Assembly (NCBI RefSeq): GCF_036181745.1
Contig: NZ_CP108080.1
Span: 7,133,501 to 7,197,500, forward strand
Direction: 5' to 3'
Length of the DNA: 64,000 nucleotides
DNA from: Streptomyces sp. NBC_00259
GTDB lineage: Bacteria > Actinomycetota > Actinomycetes > Streptomycetales > Streptomycetaceae
Shown here in pieces: positions 8,605-17,817 of this stretch; position 1 is the stretch's first letter; the number at the start of each line of letters is the position of its first letter. Both the position numbers and the translations under genes were made by a program. Under the pieces are notes generated by a model. It was not told the origin of the DNA, made no database searches, and saw nothing but the letters and a program-made list of their open reading frames with translations.

Positions 8605-9812
8605 CCGGGACGGCGCTCGCCGCGCTCGGCGCCGCCGGAACCCTGCTGCTCGCCGCCGGATTCGCGCTCGGCCGGCTCACCGCACGGCGCGGCGGCAGCC
8701 CCGACCTCGACCTCGGCACCCCCGTGGAGCGGGCCACCTTCCACACCCTGCACACCGCCTCGCTCGCCGCACCGCCGCTGCGCGCCGGACTCACCGAGGA
8801 CACCGCCCGCAAGGCCGCCCGCCGGCTGCGCTCGCTGCTCGGCACCGAGGCGCTGTGTCTCACCGACCGCGAGAGCGTCCTCGCGTGGGACGGCCTCGGC
8901 GGCGACCACCACCAGCAGCGGGTGATGCTGCGCGTCACCGAGGTACTGGACTCCGGGCGCAGCCAGAGCATCCGCACCGGCTGCGACGACGTGGAGTGCC
9001 CGCTGCGCTGGGCCGTCATCGCCCCGCTGACCGGCGAGGAGGGCGTGCTCGGCGCGCTCGTCGCCTACGGCTCCCGGGAGTCGGCGGTCCTCGTACGGGC
9101 GGCGACCGAGGTCGCCCGCTGGGTCTCCGTCCAGCTGGAACTGGCCGAACTCGACCGCTCCCGCACGCGGCTCATCGAGGCCGAGATACGCGCCTTGCGC
9201 GCCCAGATATCGCCGCACTTCATCTTCAACTCGCTCGCCGCGATCGCTTCCTTCGTCCGCACCGACCCCGAGCGGGCCCGTGAACTCCTCCTGGAGTTCG
9301 CCGACTTCACCCGCTACTCGTTCCGTCGGCACGGCGACTTCACGCATCTCGCCGACGAGTTGCGCTGCATCGAGCAGTATCTGGCGCTCGCCGGCGCCCG
9401 CTTCGGCGACCGGCTCAAGGTGACCCTCCAGATCGCGCCAGAAGTGCTGCCGGTGGCGCTGCCGTTCCTGTGCCTCCAGCCGCTCGTCGAGAACGCCGTC
9501 AAGCATGGGCTGGAGGACTCCGGACAGGCGTGCCGTGTCTCCATCTCCGCGCAGGACGCCGGCTCCGAGGCGGTCGTCACCATCGAGGACGACGGTGTCG
9601 GCATGGACCCCGCCGAGCTGCGCCGGATCCTCGCCGGCGAGGCGGGTGGCTCCTCCGGCATCGGGCTGTCCAACGTCGACGAACGGCTGCGGCAGGTATA
9701 CGGCGACGATCACGGCCTGGTCATCGAGACGGGCCTCGGGGCGGGAACGAAGATCACGGTGCGGATCCCCAAGTACCGCGCGGGTGTGCACAAGAGCACG
9801 GGCGGCCACTGA
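8601..9812 (+). CDS. LytS-type sensor histidine kinase
   Basis: A 403-residue kinase starting at GTG 8601, overlapping the symporter stop. A single N-terminal membrane helix (ALAALGAAGTLLLAAGFALG) replaces the multi-helix 5TM-LYT sensor of classical LytS. A GAF-like region with Cys residues follows (ALCLTDRESVLAW ... IRTGCDDVECPLRW). Next come the His_kinase (PF06580-type) domain with the phosphoacceptor His in ISPHFIFNSL, and the ATPase domain with N-box PLVENAVKHGLED, G1 EDDGVGMD and G2 GGSSGIGLSNVDERL. The partner regulator is the LytTR protein at 5119-5967. The sequence CDDVEC in the GAF-like part could bind a metal or sense redox, which is an inference. Confidence 0.92.
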   Translation: MTGTALAALGAAGTLLLAAGFALGRLTARRGGSPDLDLGTPVERATFHTLHTASLAAPPLRAGLTEDTARKAARRLRSLLGTEALCLTDRESVLAWDGLGGDHHQQRVMLRVTEVLDSGRSQSIRTGCDDVECPLRWAVIAPLTGEEGVLGALVAYGSRESAVLVRAATEVARWVSVQLELAELDRSRTRLIEAEIRALRAQISPHFIFNSLAAIASFVRTDPERARELLLEFADFTRYSFRRHGDFTHLADELRCIEQYLALAGARFGDRLKVTLQIAPEVLPVALPFLCLQPLVENAVKHGLEDSGQACRVSISAQDAGSEAVVTIEDDGVGMDPAELRRILAGEAGGSSGIGLSNVDERLRQVYGDDHGLVIETGLGAGTKITVRIPKYRAGVHKSTGGH

Positions 9813-9869
9813 GCCGTCGGGCCCGCGTGCTGCGTCCGGTGTACCCCGTTCTGCGTCCCGCGGCGGGCG

Positions 9870-10457
9870 TCAGTAGAGGTGGATGGCCAGATGCCCGAGC
9901 GGAAGCCCCAGCCGCCAGGCCGGAGTCCACACCTGCGCCGACTCGTCGGCGGCCGGGTCGGGCCCGAGCGCGGGATGCCACAGGCCGCCGTCCTCGCCGA
10001 GATCGGCGGCGAGCAGTTCGGTCCGCTCCAGCCACGTCCAGGCATCGCGCGCCAGTGCCAGATCGGGGTCCGCGCCGGTGACGTCCCGCTCGAAGGACTC
10101 CCGTGCGGCGATGCGTTCACGTACCCAGTCCCGCCACGGGTGACCGTACGCCGTGACGGAGAGCCACTCGTCCAGCCGGGACGGCGCACGCCCGTCGGCC
10201 GGCCCGTCGCTGGCCTCGCACAGATAGACCGTCAGCGCCAAGGTCTCCCGGCCGGCTCTGTACTCCAGCGAACCGGGCTCCACGAGGCCTCCGGTGCGCA
10301 GGACCTCATCGGCTGTGTACTCGGCGCACAGCCAGGCCATGGGGACCGCAAGACCGCCTCCGCTGGTGCCGTTCGTACCCTCGGGCAGCACTCTCTCCAC
10401 CTTCTCCCTGACGTGTTCTGGCACGGGTTTCGACGACGAGCCTCCACCCGGAGACAC
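9870..10457 (-). CDS. Conserved protein of unknown function
   Basis: A 195-residue cytoplasmic protein starting at GTG 10457, with a GAGGAA-type ribosome binding site about 9 bases before. It has no signal peptide or membrane segment. It is rich in Trp and acidic residues, with a central LDEWLSVTAYGHPWRDWVRERI stretch and a C-terminus ending LGLPLGHLAIHLY. I cannot assign a family. It is monocistronic and convergent with the LytS kinase, with 57 bases between stops. Upstream lie about 200 bases separating it from the ECF sigma stop, including four GTGGTCG repeats. Confidence 0.7.
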   Translation of the reverse strand: MSPGGGSSSKPVPEHVREKVERVLPEGTNGTSGGGLAVPMAWLCAEYTADEVLRTGGLVEPGSLEYRAGRETLALTVYLCEASDGPADGRAPSRLDEWLSVTAYGHPWRDWVRERIAARESFERDVTGADPDLALARDAWTWLERTELLAADLGEDGGLWHPALGPDPAADESAQVWTPAWRLGLPLGHLAIHLY

Positions 10458-10587
10458 GCGTCAGGGTTCCTCTTTACTCAACTCGAGCGGGTCGTTTCGA
10501 ATCCGGTCGCCCGCGGACGTGGCCCCAGGGAGAGCAGCGTGCCCATGGGGGAGCGGGGACTGAAGTGACCCGCCCGGGAGCCGCGTT

Positions 10588-10615
10588 GTGGTCGGTGGTC
10601 GGTGGTCGGTGGTCG
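10588..10615. repeat. Four 7-bp tandem repeats (GTGGTCG)
   Basis: Four perfect copies of GTGGTCG lie in the gap between the start of the unknown protein (10457) and the stop of the ECF sigma gene (10655). GGGCGGTCGGGCGGCGGG degenerations follow. No coding role is evident, and nothing else stands out in this 197-base gap. Confidence 0.8.
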
Positions 10616-10654
10616 GGCGGTCGGGCGGCGGGTGGTCGGCGGCGGGCGGTCGTC

Positions 10655-11197
10655 TCACGCGGCGGCCGGGAGCGGAGCCCTGCTGTAGCCGGGCAGACAA
10701 CGTGCCAGGGCGCGCAGCGCGTAGTACGAACGCGACTTGACCGTGCCCGCGGGGATGCCGAGTGCCTGGGCGGCCTCGGCCACGCTGCGGCCGTGGAAGT
10801 AGATCTGCACCAGCACGGCACGGTGCTCGGGGCTCAGTGACCTGACCGCGGCACGGACGTCGAGCACGGCGACCGCGCGATCGGTGACGTCGGACGGGTC
10901 CGGGGTGGCGGCCAGGATGCCGTCACCGATCTCGGTCGGCCGCGCCAGCCGCGAGCGTCGCGCGTCGATCGCGAGCCGGCGGCCGACGGTGAACAGCCAC
11001 GGCCGCATCGACTCGTACGGCGCGTCGAACGCCTCGGGATGCTGCCACGCCCGCAACAGGGTCTCCTGCAGCAGGTCCTCGGCGCGCTGCTGGTCCCCGT
11101 ACGTCAGGCCGACGAGAAAGCTCAGCAGGGCGGGTCCGTGTTCGCGCTGCAGCTCGACCAGGGCCCGCTCGTCGGTCGTCGCCGTCGCCGTCGTCAT
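10655..11197 (-). CDS. ECF-subfamily RNA polymerase sigma factor
   Basis: A 180-residue group 4 sigma factor. Region 2 spans about residues 20-90 (GDQQRAEDLLQETLLRAWQHPEAF, then RPWLFTVGRRLAIDARRSR). Region 4 is about 120-170 (RSLSPEHRAVLVQIYFHGRSVAEAAQALGIPAGTVKSRSYYALRAL). The ATG at 11197 has a clear AAAGGAG ribosome binding site five to six bases upstream, and is preferred over an upstream in-frame start that would add 49 low-quality residues. No anti-sigma gene is adjacent; candidate partners are the ZAS proteins at 3938-4621 and 4837-5085. The protein ends shortly after region 4, without the extra domains of ECF41/42 types. Its regulon cannot be inferred from this window. Confidence 0.92.
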   Translation of the reverse strand: MTTATATTDERALVELQREHGPALLSFLVGLTYGDQQRAEDLLQETLLRAWQHPEAFDAPYESMRPWLFTVGRRLAIDARRSRLARPTEIGDGILAATPDPSDVTDRAVAVLDVRAAVRSLSPEHRAVLVQIYFHGRSVAEAAQALGIPAGTVKSRSYYALRALARCLPGYSRAPLPAAA

Positions 11198-11388
11198 CGT
11201 CGGCTCCTTTCCCGCATGCATGTCCGGAGAGTTCGCTCCTACGTGGCGTATCCGAACGCATCGGTGCGCGAAGGGACAGGCGTCACACACGGATGTGCGA
11301 CGAGCGGTCGCACAGAGCGGCGAATGGTGCGCCGAACGGTCCACCGGCCGCGCGTCGTGCCGACGTGAGCCGCGGCGCCGTCACGCCG

Positions 11389-12819
11389 TCACGCCGGCGG
11401 CGTCGCCCCGGTCTCCTGCTTCGCCAGGTTGGACTTCCGGTACGAGTAGCCGAAGTAGATCAGCAGGCCGACCACGAGCCAGACCGCGAAGCGGAGCCAG
11501 GTCTGCCAGGCCAGGAAGGTGATCAGCCAGAGCGAGAACACGACGCCGAGCGCCGGCACGAACGGCATCCACGGACAGCGGAACGACCTCGGCAGCTCCG
11601 GCCGGCGGTAGCGGAGCACGATCACCGCGATGCAGACGACGACGAACGCGAGCAGAATGCCGATGTTCGTCAGTTCCGCCGCCTCGCCGATCGGCAGGAA
11701 CCCCGCGATCAGCGCCGACGCCACCCCGACGATCCACGTCACCCGCACCGGCACGTGCCGCGTCGGGTGCGTCTTCGCGAACCAGTGCGGCAGCAGCCCG
11801 TCACGGCTCATGGAGAACCACACCCGGGTCACGCCCAGCATGAACGTGAACATCACCGTGAGGATGCCGATGATCGCCCCGATCGCGATGACGTTCGCGA
11901 GACCCGGCAGCCCGACCGACTCGAACGCCGTGGAGAAGCCGCTCTCCGGGTCGATCTCCGTGTAGTTCTGCATACCCGTCAGCACCAGGCAGGCCAGCAC
12001 GTACAGCACCATCGAGATCGCCAGCGAGTAGAGGATCGCCTTCGGCATGTGCCGCTGGGCGTCCTTGGACTCCTCGGCCGCCGTCGACATGGCGTCGTAG
12101 CCGAACACCGCGAAGAAGACGGTCGCCGCACCCGTGAACGCCCCGCTGACGCCGTACGGGAAGAAGGGGTTGTAGTTGGACGTGTCGATGTGGAAGAAGC
12201 CGACCGCGATCACCAGCAGCACGACCAGCACCTTCAGCACCACCACGACCGTCTCGAACCGGGCCGCGTTCTTGATGCCGAGGGTGAGCAGGTACGCGGT
12301 GAACAGACACAGGACCATCGCGAACAGATCGACCTCGTGCCCCGGGCCCGTACCCGGCGCGCCCAGCATCCACGCGGGCAGGTCCACGCCCAGCGCGCCC
12401 AGGAGGAAGCCGAAGTAACCCGAGATGCCGATGGCGACCACCGCCACGATCGCCGTGTACTCCAGCAGCAGGTCCCAGCCGATGAACCAGCCCGCCAGCT
12501 CGCCGAGCACCGCGTAGCCGTAGGTGTACGCCGACCCCGCCTTCGGGATCATGCCCGCGAACTCGGCGTACGAGAAGGCCGCCGCCGCGCTGGCCACGCC
12601 CGCGATGAGGAACGAGACGAGCACCGCGGGACCGGCCGTACCGTTGGCGACCGCTCCGGCGAGGGCGAAGATGCCCGCGCCGATGATGCCGCCGACTCCG
12701 ATCGCGGTGAGCTGCCAGAGGCCGAGTGTCCTGGTGAGCTGCTCGCTCGGAGCGCCTTCTTCGATCTGTTCGATGGGCTTGCGGCGCAGCACGCCCTGTC
12801 CCATCCGGAGCCCTGCCAT
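11389..12819 (-). CDS. APC-family amino acid permease (cationic amino acid transporter type)
   Basis: A 476-residue transporter with about 12-13 membrane helices, belonging to the amino acid-polyamine-organocation superfamily. The N-terminal signature GIIGAGIFALAG is the backbone substrate-binding loop of helix 1. The sequence SYAEFAGMIPKAGSAYTYGYAVLGELAGWFIGWDLLLEY is typical of the YfnA/CAT cationic amino acid transporter group, and AWQTWLRFAVWLVVGLLIYFGYSYRKS closes the protein. The start at 12819 gives a normal cytoplasmic tail of about 30 residues. It is monocistronic. The upstream 110 bases up to the universal stress gene hold no recognised operator. The substrate is not determined. Confidence 0.92.
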   Translation of the reverse strand: MAGLRMGQGVLRRKPIEQIEEGAPSEQLTRTLGLWQLTAIGVGGIIGAGIFALAGAVANGTAGPAVLVSFLIAGVASAAAAFSYAEFAGMIPKAGSAYTYGYAVLGELAGWFIGWDLLLEYTAIVAVVAIGISGYFGFLLGALGVDLPAWMLGAPGTGPGHEVDLFAMVLCLFTAYLLTLGIKNAARFETVVVVLKVLVVLLVIAVGFFHIDTSNYNPFFPYGVSGAFTGAATVFFAVFGYDAMSTAAEESKDAQRHMPKAILYSLAISMVLYVLACLVLTGMQNYTEIDPESGFSTAFESVGLPGLANVIAIGAIIGILTVMFTFMLGVTRVWFSMSRDGLLPHWFAKTHPTRHVPVRVTWIVGVASALIAGFLPIGEAAELTNIGILLAFVVVCIAVIVLRYRRPELPRSFRCPWMPFVPALGVVFSLWLITFLAWQTWLRFAVWLVVGLLIYFGYSYRKSNLAKQETGATPPA

Positions 12820-12929
12820 GAGTCACCTCTTCGCAGACTGCTGTCGGCCGATGGCGGCTCATGATGGCCCAGGGAGAACAGCGGCGGAAGACGACATGCG
12901 GTGTCGGCGAGGTGAGGGTTCCTGGGGGC

Positions 12930-13388
12930 TTACGGAACCACCGTCACCGGCCAGCGCCCGGCCTTCACCAGCCGCACCGCCACCGAGCCGATGAACCGGT
13001 GTCCCGCCGACTCGGACGCGCCCACCACCACCGCGTCCGCCTTCAGCTCGTCGGCTGCCGTCACCAGCCCGCTGTACGGATCACCACGGAAGGTGTGGAA
13101 CTCCCAGCGTACGTCCCAGATGCCGCGCACCCGCTCCGTCGCCGCGCGGATCTCGGCGACCAGACCCTCGGCGATCTCACCGGTCGCGTCCACGACCGGA
13201 ACGCCCAGCGCGGCGCCCGCGGGCATGACCGGCTGCACGTACACGAGTGCGAGCAGCGCGTTCTGGCGCCGGGCGAGACCGCTCGCGTAGGCCGCCGCCC
13301 GCAGCGACGATTCGGAACCGTCCACACCTGCCACGATCACCTTCGGACCGTCGGTGCCGCGCTCGAAACCGCTGGGCTGCTCGTTCAC
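12930..13388 (-). CDS. Universal stress protein (UspA family)
   Basis: A 152-residue single-domain Usp protein. The N-terminal strand reads VIVAGVDGSESSLRA. The ATP-binding signature G-x2-G-x9-G-S is approximated by VVVGASESAGHRFIGSVAVRLV near the C-terminus, ending WPVTVVP. Such proteins act in stress survival, often binding ATP. It starts at GTG 13388, divergent from lysX. The -10-like hexamer TAGCCT sits exactly six bases before the GTG, so it is probably translated from a leaderless mRNA. The stretch shared with the lysX promoter is only 60 bases. Confidence 0.93.
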   Translation of the reverse strand: MNEQPSGFERGTDGPKVIVAGVDGSESSLRAAAYASGLARRQNALLALVYVQPVMPAGAALGVPVVDATGEIAEGLVAEIRAATERVRGIWDVRWEFHTFRGDPYSGLVTAADELKADAVVVGASESAGHRFIGSVAVRLVKAGRWPVTVVP

Positions 13389-13448
13389 ACCCTGAGGCTA
13401 TCCCCGCCCGACAGGCGGCGGGGCGGCGGTCTCCCTAGAGTGCGGAAC
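13389..13448. promoter_or_regulatory. Divergent pair of leaderless promoters (usp / lysX)
   Basis: On the minus strand TAGCCT (13400-13395) precedes GTG 13388 by six bases. On the plus strand TAGAGT (13436-13441) precedes ATG 13449 by seven bases. Neither start has a ribosome binding site. The 60-base gap therefore holds two back-to-back -10 elements with about 35 bases between them, so the -35 regions must interleave. This is an inference from pattern. Confidence 0.55.
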
Positions 13449-16400
13449 ATGAGCGTCAGCGTGGCGGAGCGGGCGACCACGGCCCGGAGCGGATTCCTCG
13501 GCAAGGTGCCCGGCGCCTTCGCGATGTTCTTCGCCCTGCTCGGGGTGTACTGCGCGGTCATCGCGCTGATCGCACCGCTGCGCCGGCTGCTGGTCCCCGT
13601 CTCCGACTTCCTCGACCAGGTCGCCGTACCCGTCAGCGCGAACCTCGCCTACGCCGTCTTCCTGATGCTGCTGGCCGCCGCGATCGGAGCGCGGAAGAGG
13701 ATCGCCTGGTGGCTGGTCGTCACCTATCTCGCACTGCTCGTCATCACCGACGCGCTGACCCTGATCCTCCAGCGGGACTGGGACTGGATCCCCAACCTCG
13801 TGCTGTGCCTGATCGCGCTCGCCCTGCTGGTCGTCGCCCGGCGGGAGTTCTACGCCCTGACCCGGCGCGGCGCGCTGCGGCACGCCCTCCTCGTCCTTGT
13901 CCTCGGACTGGCCGCGGGCATCCTCGTCGGCTGGGGGCTCGTCGAGCTCTTCCCGAACGACCTCGTCCCCGAGCAGCGGCTGCTGTGGTCCGCCAACCGG
14001 GTGCTCGGCGGGCTCGCCTCCAGCGCCCAGTTCGACGGCACCCCGCCCCGAGCCCTCTTCTTCCTGCTCGGCCTCTTCGGCGCCCTGGCGCTGCTCAACT
14101 CCGCCCGCACGCTCTTCCGCTCCCAGCGCATGGAAGCCGCCCTGCACGGTGACGAGGAGCCCCGCATCCGCGCCCTGCTCGGCGCCTACGGCTCCCAGGA
14201 CTCCCTCGGCTACTTCGCCACCCGCCGGGACAAGGCCGTCGTCTTCTCACCGAACGGCAAGGCCGCGGTCACCTACCGCGTCGAGGCGGGCGTCGCCCTG
14301 GCCAGCGGGGACCCCGTGGGTGACAAGGAGGCCTGGACCCCCGCCGTCGAGGCCTGGCTCGACGTCGCCCGCCGCTACGCCTGGGCGCCGGCGGTGATGG
14401 GCGCCTCCGAGGACGGTGCCCGCTCCTACGCCCGCTCCGGACTCGGCGCCATCCAGCTCGGCGACGAGGCGATCCTGCACGTCGACCGCTTCGACCTCGA
14501 CGGCCGCGACATGCGCGTCACCCGGCAGGCCGTCGGCAGGGTCCGCAGGCTCGGCGCGACCGCCCGCATCCGCCGTCACTCCTCCCTCACCGAGGAGGAG
14601 ATGAAGCAGGTCGTCGACCGTGCCGACGCCTGGCGGGACACCGAGACCGAACGCGGCTTCTCCATGGCCCTGGACCGCCTCGGCGACCCCGTGGACGGCG
14701 ACTGCCTGCTCGTCGAGGCCTTCGACGCCGACGAGCGGCTCGTCGCCCTGCAGTCCTTCGTCCCCTGGGGGCGCGACGGGATCTCCCTCGACGTGATGCG
14801 CCGCGACCGCGACAGCGCCCCCAACGGAGTCATGGAGTTCATGGTCGCCGAGCTGTGCGCGCAGGCCCCGCAGCTCGGCGTGCGCCGCGTCTCCCTCAAC
14901 TTCGCCGTGTTCCGCTCGGTCTTCGAGGAAGGCGCCAGGATCGGCGCGGGACCCGTGCTCCGGCTCTGGCGCAGGATGCTGCTCTTCTTCTCCAGATGGT
15001 GGCAGCTGGAGGCCCTGTACCGGTCCAACGTCAAGTACCGGCCCGCCTGGTACCCGCGCTTCCTCTGCTACCAGGACGCGGGCGCCCTCGCCCGTATCGG
15101 CCTCGCCTCCGCGATCGCCGAAGGCTTCGTCTCCGTACCCCGGCTGGGCAAGCGCCGGGGCAAGGGACGGCCACGCGGCATCGCCGGACCCGTCGCGGGC
15201 ACCGCGGGCCTTCCGTCGATCGACGCGATGGAGCTGACCGGGCCCGACACCGTACGGCCGATGGGGGAGCGCAGACTGCCCGAGCAGGTGCGCATCCGTC
15301 ACCGCAAGCTGGAGCGGCTGCGTGAGCGAGGCACCGACCCCTATCCGGTCGGCATCGCCGCACGCACCGCCACGCTCGCCGCTGTCCGCGCCGCCCACCC
15401 CGACGTCCCGGCCGGGGCGCGCACGGGCGAACGGGCCACCGTCGCCGGACGCATCATGGCCGTACGCGACTTCGGCGGCATCGTCTTCGTCGTCCTGCGC
15501 GACTGGTCCGGCGATCTCCAGGTCGCCTTCACCCGCGACGGAACGGGCCCCGAGGTCCTCGACCGGTTCTCCGCCGACGCCGACCTCGGCGACCACATCA
15601 CCGCCACCGGCGCGATCGGCGCCAGCGACCGCGGCGAGCTCACCGTCTTCGCCGACGCCTGGCAGCTCACCGCCAAGTGCCTGCGCCCGCTGCCCGACAA
15701 ACGCCGAGGACTCGCCGACCCCGAGGCCCGGGTCCGCCGCCGCTATCTCGACCTCGTCGCGAGCCCCGACGCGCGCGGCGTCGTCCGTGCCCGCTCCACC
15801 GCCGTCCAGGCGCTGCGCCAGGGGCTCCTCGACCGCGGCTACCTGGAGGTCGAGACGCCGATGCTCCAGCAGATCCACGGAGGAGCCAACGCCCGTCCCT
15901 TCACCACCCACATCAACGCCTACGACATGGACCTCTATCTGCGCATCGCGCCCGAGCTGTTCCTCAAACGGCTGTGCGTGGGCGGTATGGAGAAGGTCTT
16001 CGAGATGGGCCGCACCTTCCGCAACGAGGGCGTCTCCTACAAGCACAACCCCGAGTTCACGATGCTGGAGGCCTACCAGGCCTTCGCCGACTACGACGTG
16101 ATGCTCGACCTGGCCCGTGAACTGATCCAGGGCGCCGCCACCGCAGCCTTCGGCTCGCCCGTCGCCCACAGGGCAGGCCCCGACGGCAAGCTCGTCGTCC
16201 ACGACATCTCCGGGCCGTGGCCCGTCAAGACCCTCTACGGCGCGGTGTCCGAGGCGCTCGGCGAACACGTCGACGCCGACACCGAGGACGACGCGCTGCG
16301 CAGGCTCTGCGATCTGGCCGGAGTACCGCACGGCCCCGACGACACCCGGGGCGACGTCGTACTGGAGATGTACGAACGGCTCGTCGAGGAGAAGACCCAG

Positions 16401-16757
16401 CTGCCCACGTTCTACAAGGACTTCCCGACCGACGTCTCCCCGCTCACCCGCCAGCACCGTCGTGACCCCCGCCTCGCGGAACGCTGGGACCTCGTCGCCT
16501 TCGGTACGGAACTGGGCACCGCCTACTCCGAGTTGACCGACCCGGTCGAGCAGCGGCGGCGACTCACCGCCCAGTCGCTGCTCGCCGCCGGTGGCGATCC
16601 CGAGGCCATGGAGCTCGACGAGGACTTCCTCGACGCCCTGGAGTACGCGATGCCGCCGACCGGCGGACTCGGTATCGGAGTCGACCGACTGGTGATGTTC
16701 CTGACGGGCCTGACCATCCGCGACACGCTGCCGTTCCCGCTGGTACGCCGCCACTGA
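13449..16757 (+). CDS. lysX: LysX: lysylphosphatidylglycerol synthase fused to lysyl-tRNA synthetase
   Basis: A 1102-residue two-domain membrane enzyme. The first about 590 residues are MprF/DUF2156-like: several membrane helices up to about residue 230, then a cytoplasmic lysyl-transferase domain of GNAT fold (MALDRLGDPVDGDCLLVEAF ... SLNFAVFRSVFEEG). From about residue 605 it is a class II lysyl-tRNA synthetase with anticodon-binding fold, motif 2 (EMGRTFRNEGVSYKHNPEFTMLE) and motif 3 (GLGIGVDRLVMFL). In mycobacteria LysX charges lysine onto tRNA and transfers it to phosphatidylglycerol, protecting against cationic antimicrobial peptides. The ATG at 13449 follows TAGAGT by seven bases, and earlier in-frame starts would run into the divergent usp gene. 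It is transcribed alone; polysaccharide deacetylase follows after 107 bases. Confidence 0.94.
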   Translation: MSVSVAERATTARSGFLGKVPGAFAMFFALLGVYCAVIALIAPLRRLLVPVSDFLDQVAVPVSANLAYAVFLMLLAAAIGARKRIAWWLVVTYLALLVITDALTLILQRDWDWIPNLVLCLIALALLVVARREFYALTRRGALRHALLVLVLGLAAGILVGWGLVELFPNDLVPEQRLLWSANRVLGGLASSAQFDGTPPRALFFLLGLFGALALLNSARTLFRSQRMEAALHGDEEPRIRALLGAYGSQDSLGYFATRRDKAVVFSPNGKAAVTYRVEAGVALASGDPVGDKEAWTPAVEAWLDVARRYAWAPAVMGASEDGARSYARSGLGAIQLGDEAILHVDRFDLDGRDMRVTRQAVGRVRRLGATARIRRHSSLTEEEMKQVVDRADAWRDTETERGFSMALDRLGDPVDGDCLLVEAFDADERLVALQSFVPWGRDGISLDVMRRDRDSAPNGVMEFMVAELCAQAPQLGVRRVSLNFAVFRSVFEEGARIGAGPVLRLWRRMLLFFSRWWQLEALYRSNVKYRPAWYPRFLCYQDAGALARIGLASAIAEGFVSVPRLGKRRGKGRPRGIAGPVAGTAGLPSIDAMELTGPDTVRPMGERRLPEQVRIRHRKLERLRERGTDPYPVGIAARTATLAAVRAAHPDVPAGARTGERATVAGRIMAVRDFGGIVFVVLRDWSGDLQVAFTRDGTGPEVLDRFSADADLGDHITATGAIGASDRGELTVFADAWQLTAKCLRPLPDKRRGLADPEARVRRRYLDLVASPDARGVVRARSTAVQALRQGLLDRGYLEVETPMLQQIHGGANARPFTTHINAYDMDLYLRIAPELFLKRLCVGGMEKVFEMGRTFRNEGVSYKHNPEFTMLEAYQAFADYDVMLDLARELIQGAATAAFGSPVAHRAGPDGKLVVHDISGPWPVKTLYGAVSEALGEHVDADTEDDALRRLCDLAGVPHGPDDTRGDVVLEMYERLVEEKTQLPTFYKDFPTDVSPLTRQHRRDPRLAERWDLVAFGTELGTAYSELTDPVEQRRRLTAQSLLAAGGDPEAMELDEDFLDALEYAMPPTGGLGIGVDRLVMFLTGLTIRDTLPFPLVRRH

Positions 16758-16864
16758 GCAACGCCAACTGATCGTCCCATCGGGTGTATTCGACCGCCGA
16801 ACCGGTGTTGTTGAGGCGCCTCTACCGTCGCCCGTGGCAGCCATTGCTCATGGAGAACGATCAG

Positions 16865-17704
16865 ATGCCGCAGAACCGCCGGTCGGTGCTGTGCATCGCC
16901 GCCGGTGTCGCGGCCGCCACAGCCGTGGCCCTGCTCGCCGACGAACGGTTCGATTCGCCGGCCGCCGGGCCCGCCGGGCCGTCCGCCGCACCGGCGTTGG
17001 GGGGACCGCAGGCGGGTACGGTGAGCACCGTGAGGAAGTCGTCCGCGTACCGGCTGCAGCCCATGACGGCGTTCGCCCCGGCCCGCCTGGCCAGGGGGAC
17101 GACTCCCGTACGACAGCAGGCATTTGTGCGCATGCCCGGGCTCGGCCGCTCCATGGTGCTGACCTTCGACGACGGCCCCGACCCCCGCTGGACCCCTCAG
17201 ATCCTGAAGACGCTGCGGCTCCACGGAGTCCGGGCCATGTTCTTCGTGTGCGGCGAAATGGCCGTCCAGAACCGGGATCTGCTGCGGGAGATGGCCGACG
17301 ACGGGCATGTGGTGGGCAATCACTCCTGGTCGCACCCCTTGCTCCCAGAGCTCGCCCCGGCCCGGGTCCGTGACGAACTCGGCCGTACCAGCGAGGTCAT
17401 CGAGCGGACACTCGGCACTCCACCGCTCTGGTACCGGGCGCCGTACGGGGCCTGGGACAGGCACTCCTTCGCGATCGGCGCCGAGCTGGGCATGGAGCCG
17501 GTGGCCTGGACGATCGACACCCTCGACTGGTGCGAGCCCGGCACCGGCAGCATCGTCGGCCGGGTCATGGACGGGGCGGAACCCGGCGCCATCGTCCTGT
17601 CCCACGACGCGGGCGGCGACCGCTCGCAGAGCGTGGCCGCGCTGAGCCGCTATCTGCCGAAGCTGCTCCAGGCCGGATACCGGATCAAGGTGCCGACTCG
17701 CTGA
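16865..17704 (+). CDS. Secreted polysaccharide deacetylase (NodB/CE4 family)
   Basis: A 279-residue exported enzyme. The N-terminus (MPQNRRSVLCIAAGVAAATAVALL) looks like a signal peptide or N-terminal anchor. The NodB domain follows with motif 1 LTFDDGPDPRWTPQIL, motif 2 (the metal-binding H-x3-H) in GNHSWSHP, motif 3 RAPYGAWD, and a late LSHDAGGDRS with the catalytic His. CE4 enzymes deacetylate chitin oligomers, peptidoglycan or other acetylated glycans outside the membrane. The start at 16865 is chosen because GGAGA lies eight bases upstream; an ATG at 16850 is in frame but poorly placed. A strong hairpin (17760-17796) separates it from the convergent sortase gene. Confidence 0.92.
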   Translation: MPQNRRSVLCIAAGVAAATAVALLADERFDSPAAGPAGPSAAPALGGPQAGTVSTVRKSSAYRLQPMTAFAPARLARGTTPVRQQAFVRMPGLGRSMVLTFDDGPDPRWTPQILKTLRLHGVRAMFFVCGEMAVQNRDLLREMADDGHVVGNHSWSHPLLPELAPARVRDELGRTSEVIERTLGTPPLWYRAPYGAWDRHSFAIGAELGMEPVAWTIDTLDWCEPGTGSIVGRVMDGAEPGAIVLSHDAGGDRSQSVAALSRYLPKLLQAGYRIKVPTR

Positions 17705-17759
17705 CACAACGCCCCCTGATGCAACGTCTCGTGAGGCGTAGGCCTCTGACGCAACGATG

Positions 17760-17796
17760 CCGCCGGCCGGCCCGCCGATTGCGGACCGGCCGGCGG
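17760..17796. terminator. Bidirectional hairpin terminator between deacetylase and sortase
   Basis: An 11-bp perfect GC stem (CCGCCGGCCGG at 17760-17770 pairing with 17786-17796) with a 15-base loop lies between two convergent stop codons (17704 and 17818). There is no T-run, as usual for Streptomyces terminators. Confidence 0.7.
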
Positions 17797-17817
17797 ATCG
17801 GCCGGCGGACGGGACGC

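Noticed and set aside
6820..9809. Long minus-strand frames opposite the symporter and LytS kinase
   Set aside because: Same reason: composition typical of antisense frames, and no plausible start signal or domain.
10655..11344. Sigma factor extended with a Cys/His-rich N-terminus
   Set aside because: The extra residues lie upstream of a strong AAAGGAG-ATG at 11197 and contain no known domain.
14247..16844. 865-codon minus-strand frame inside lysX
   Set aside because: Antisense of a clear LysX gene; the translation is Gly/Val/Glu-rich without motifs.
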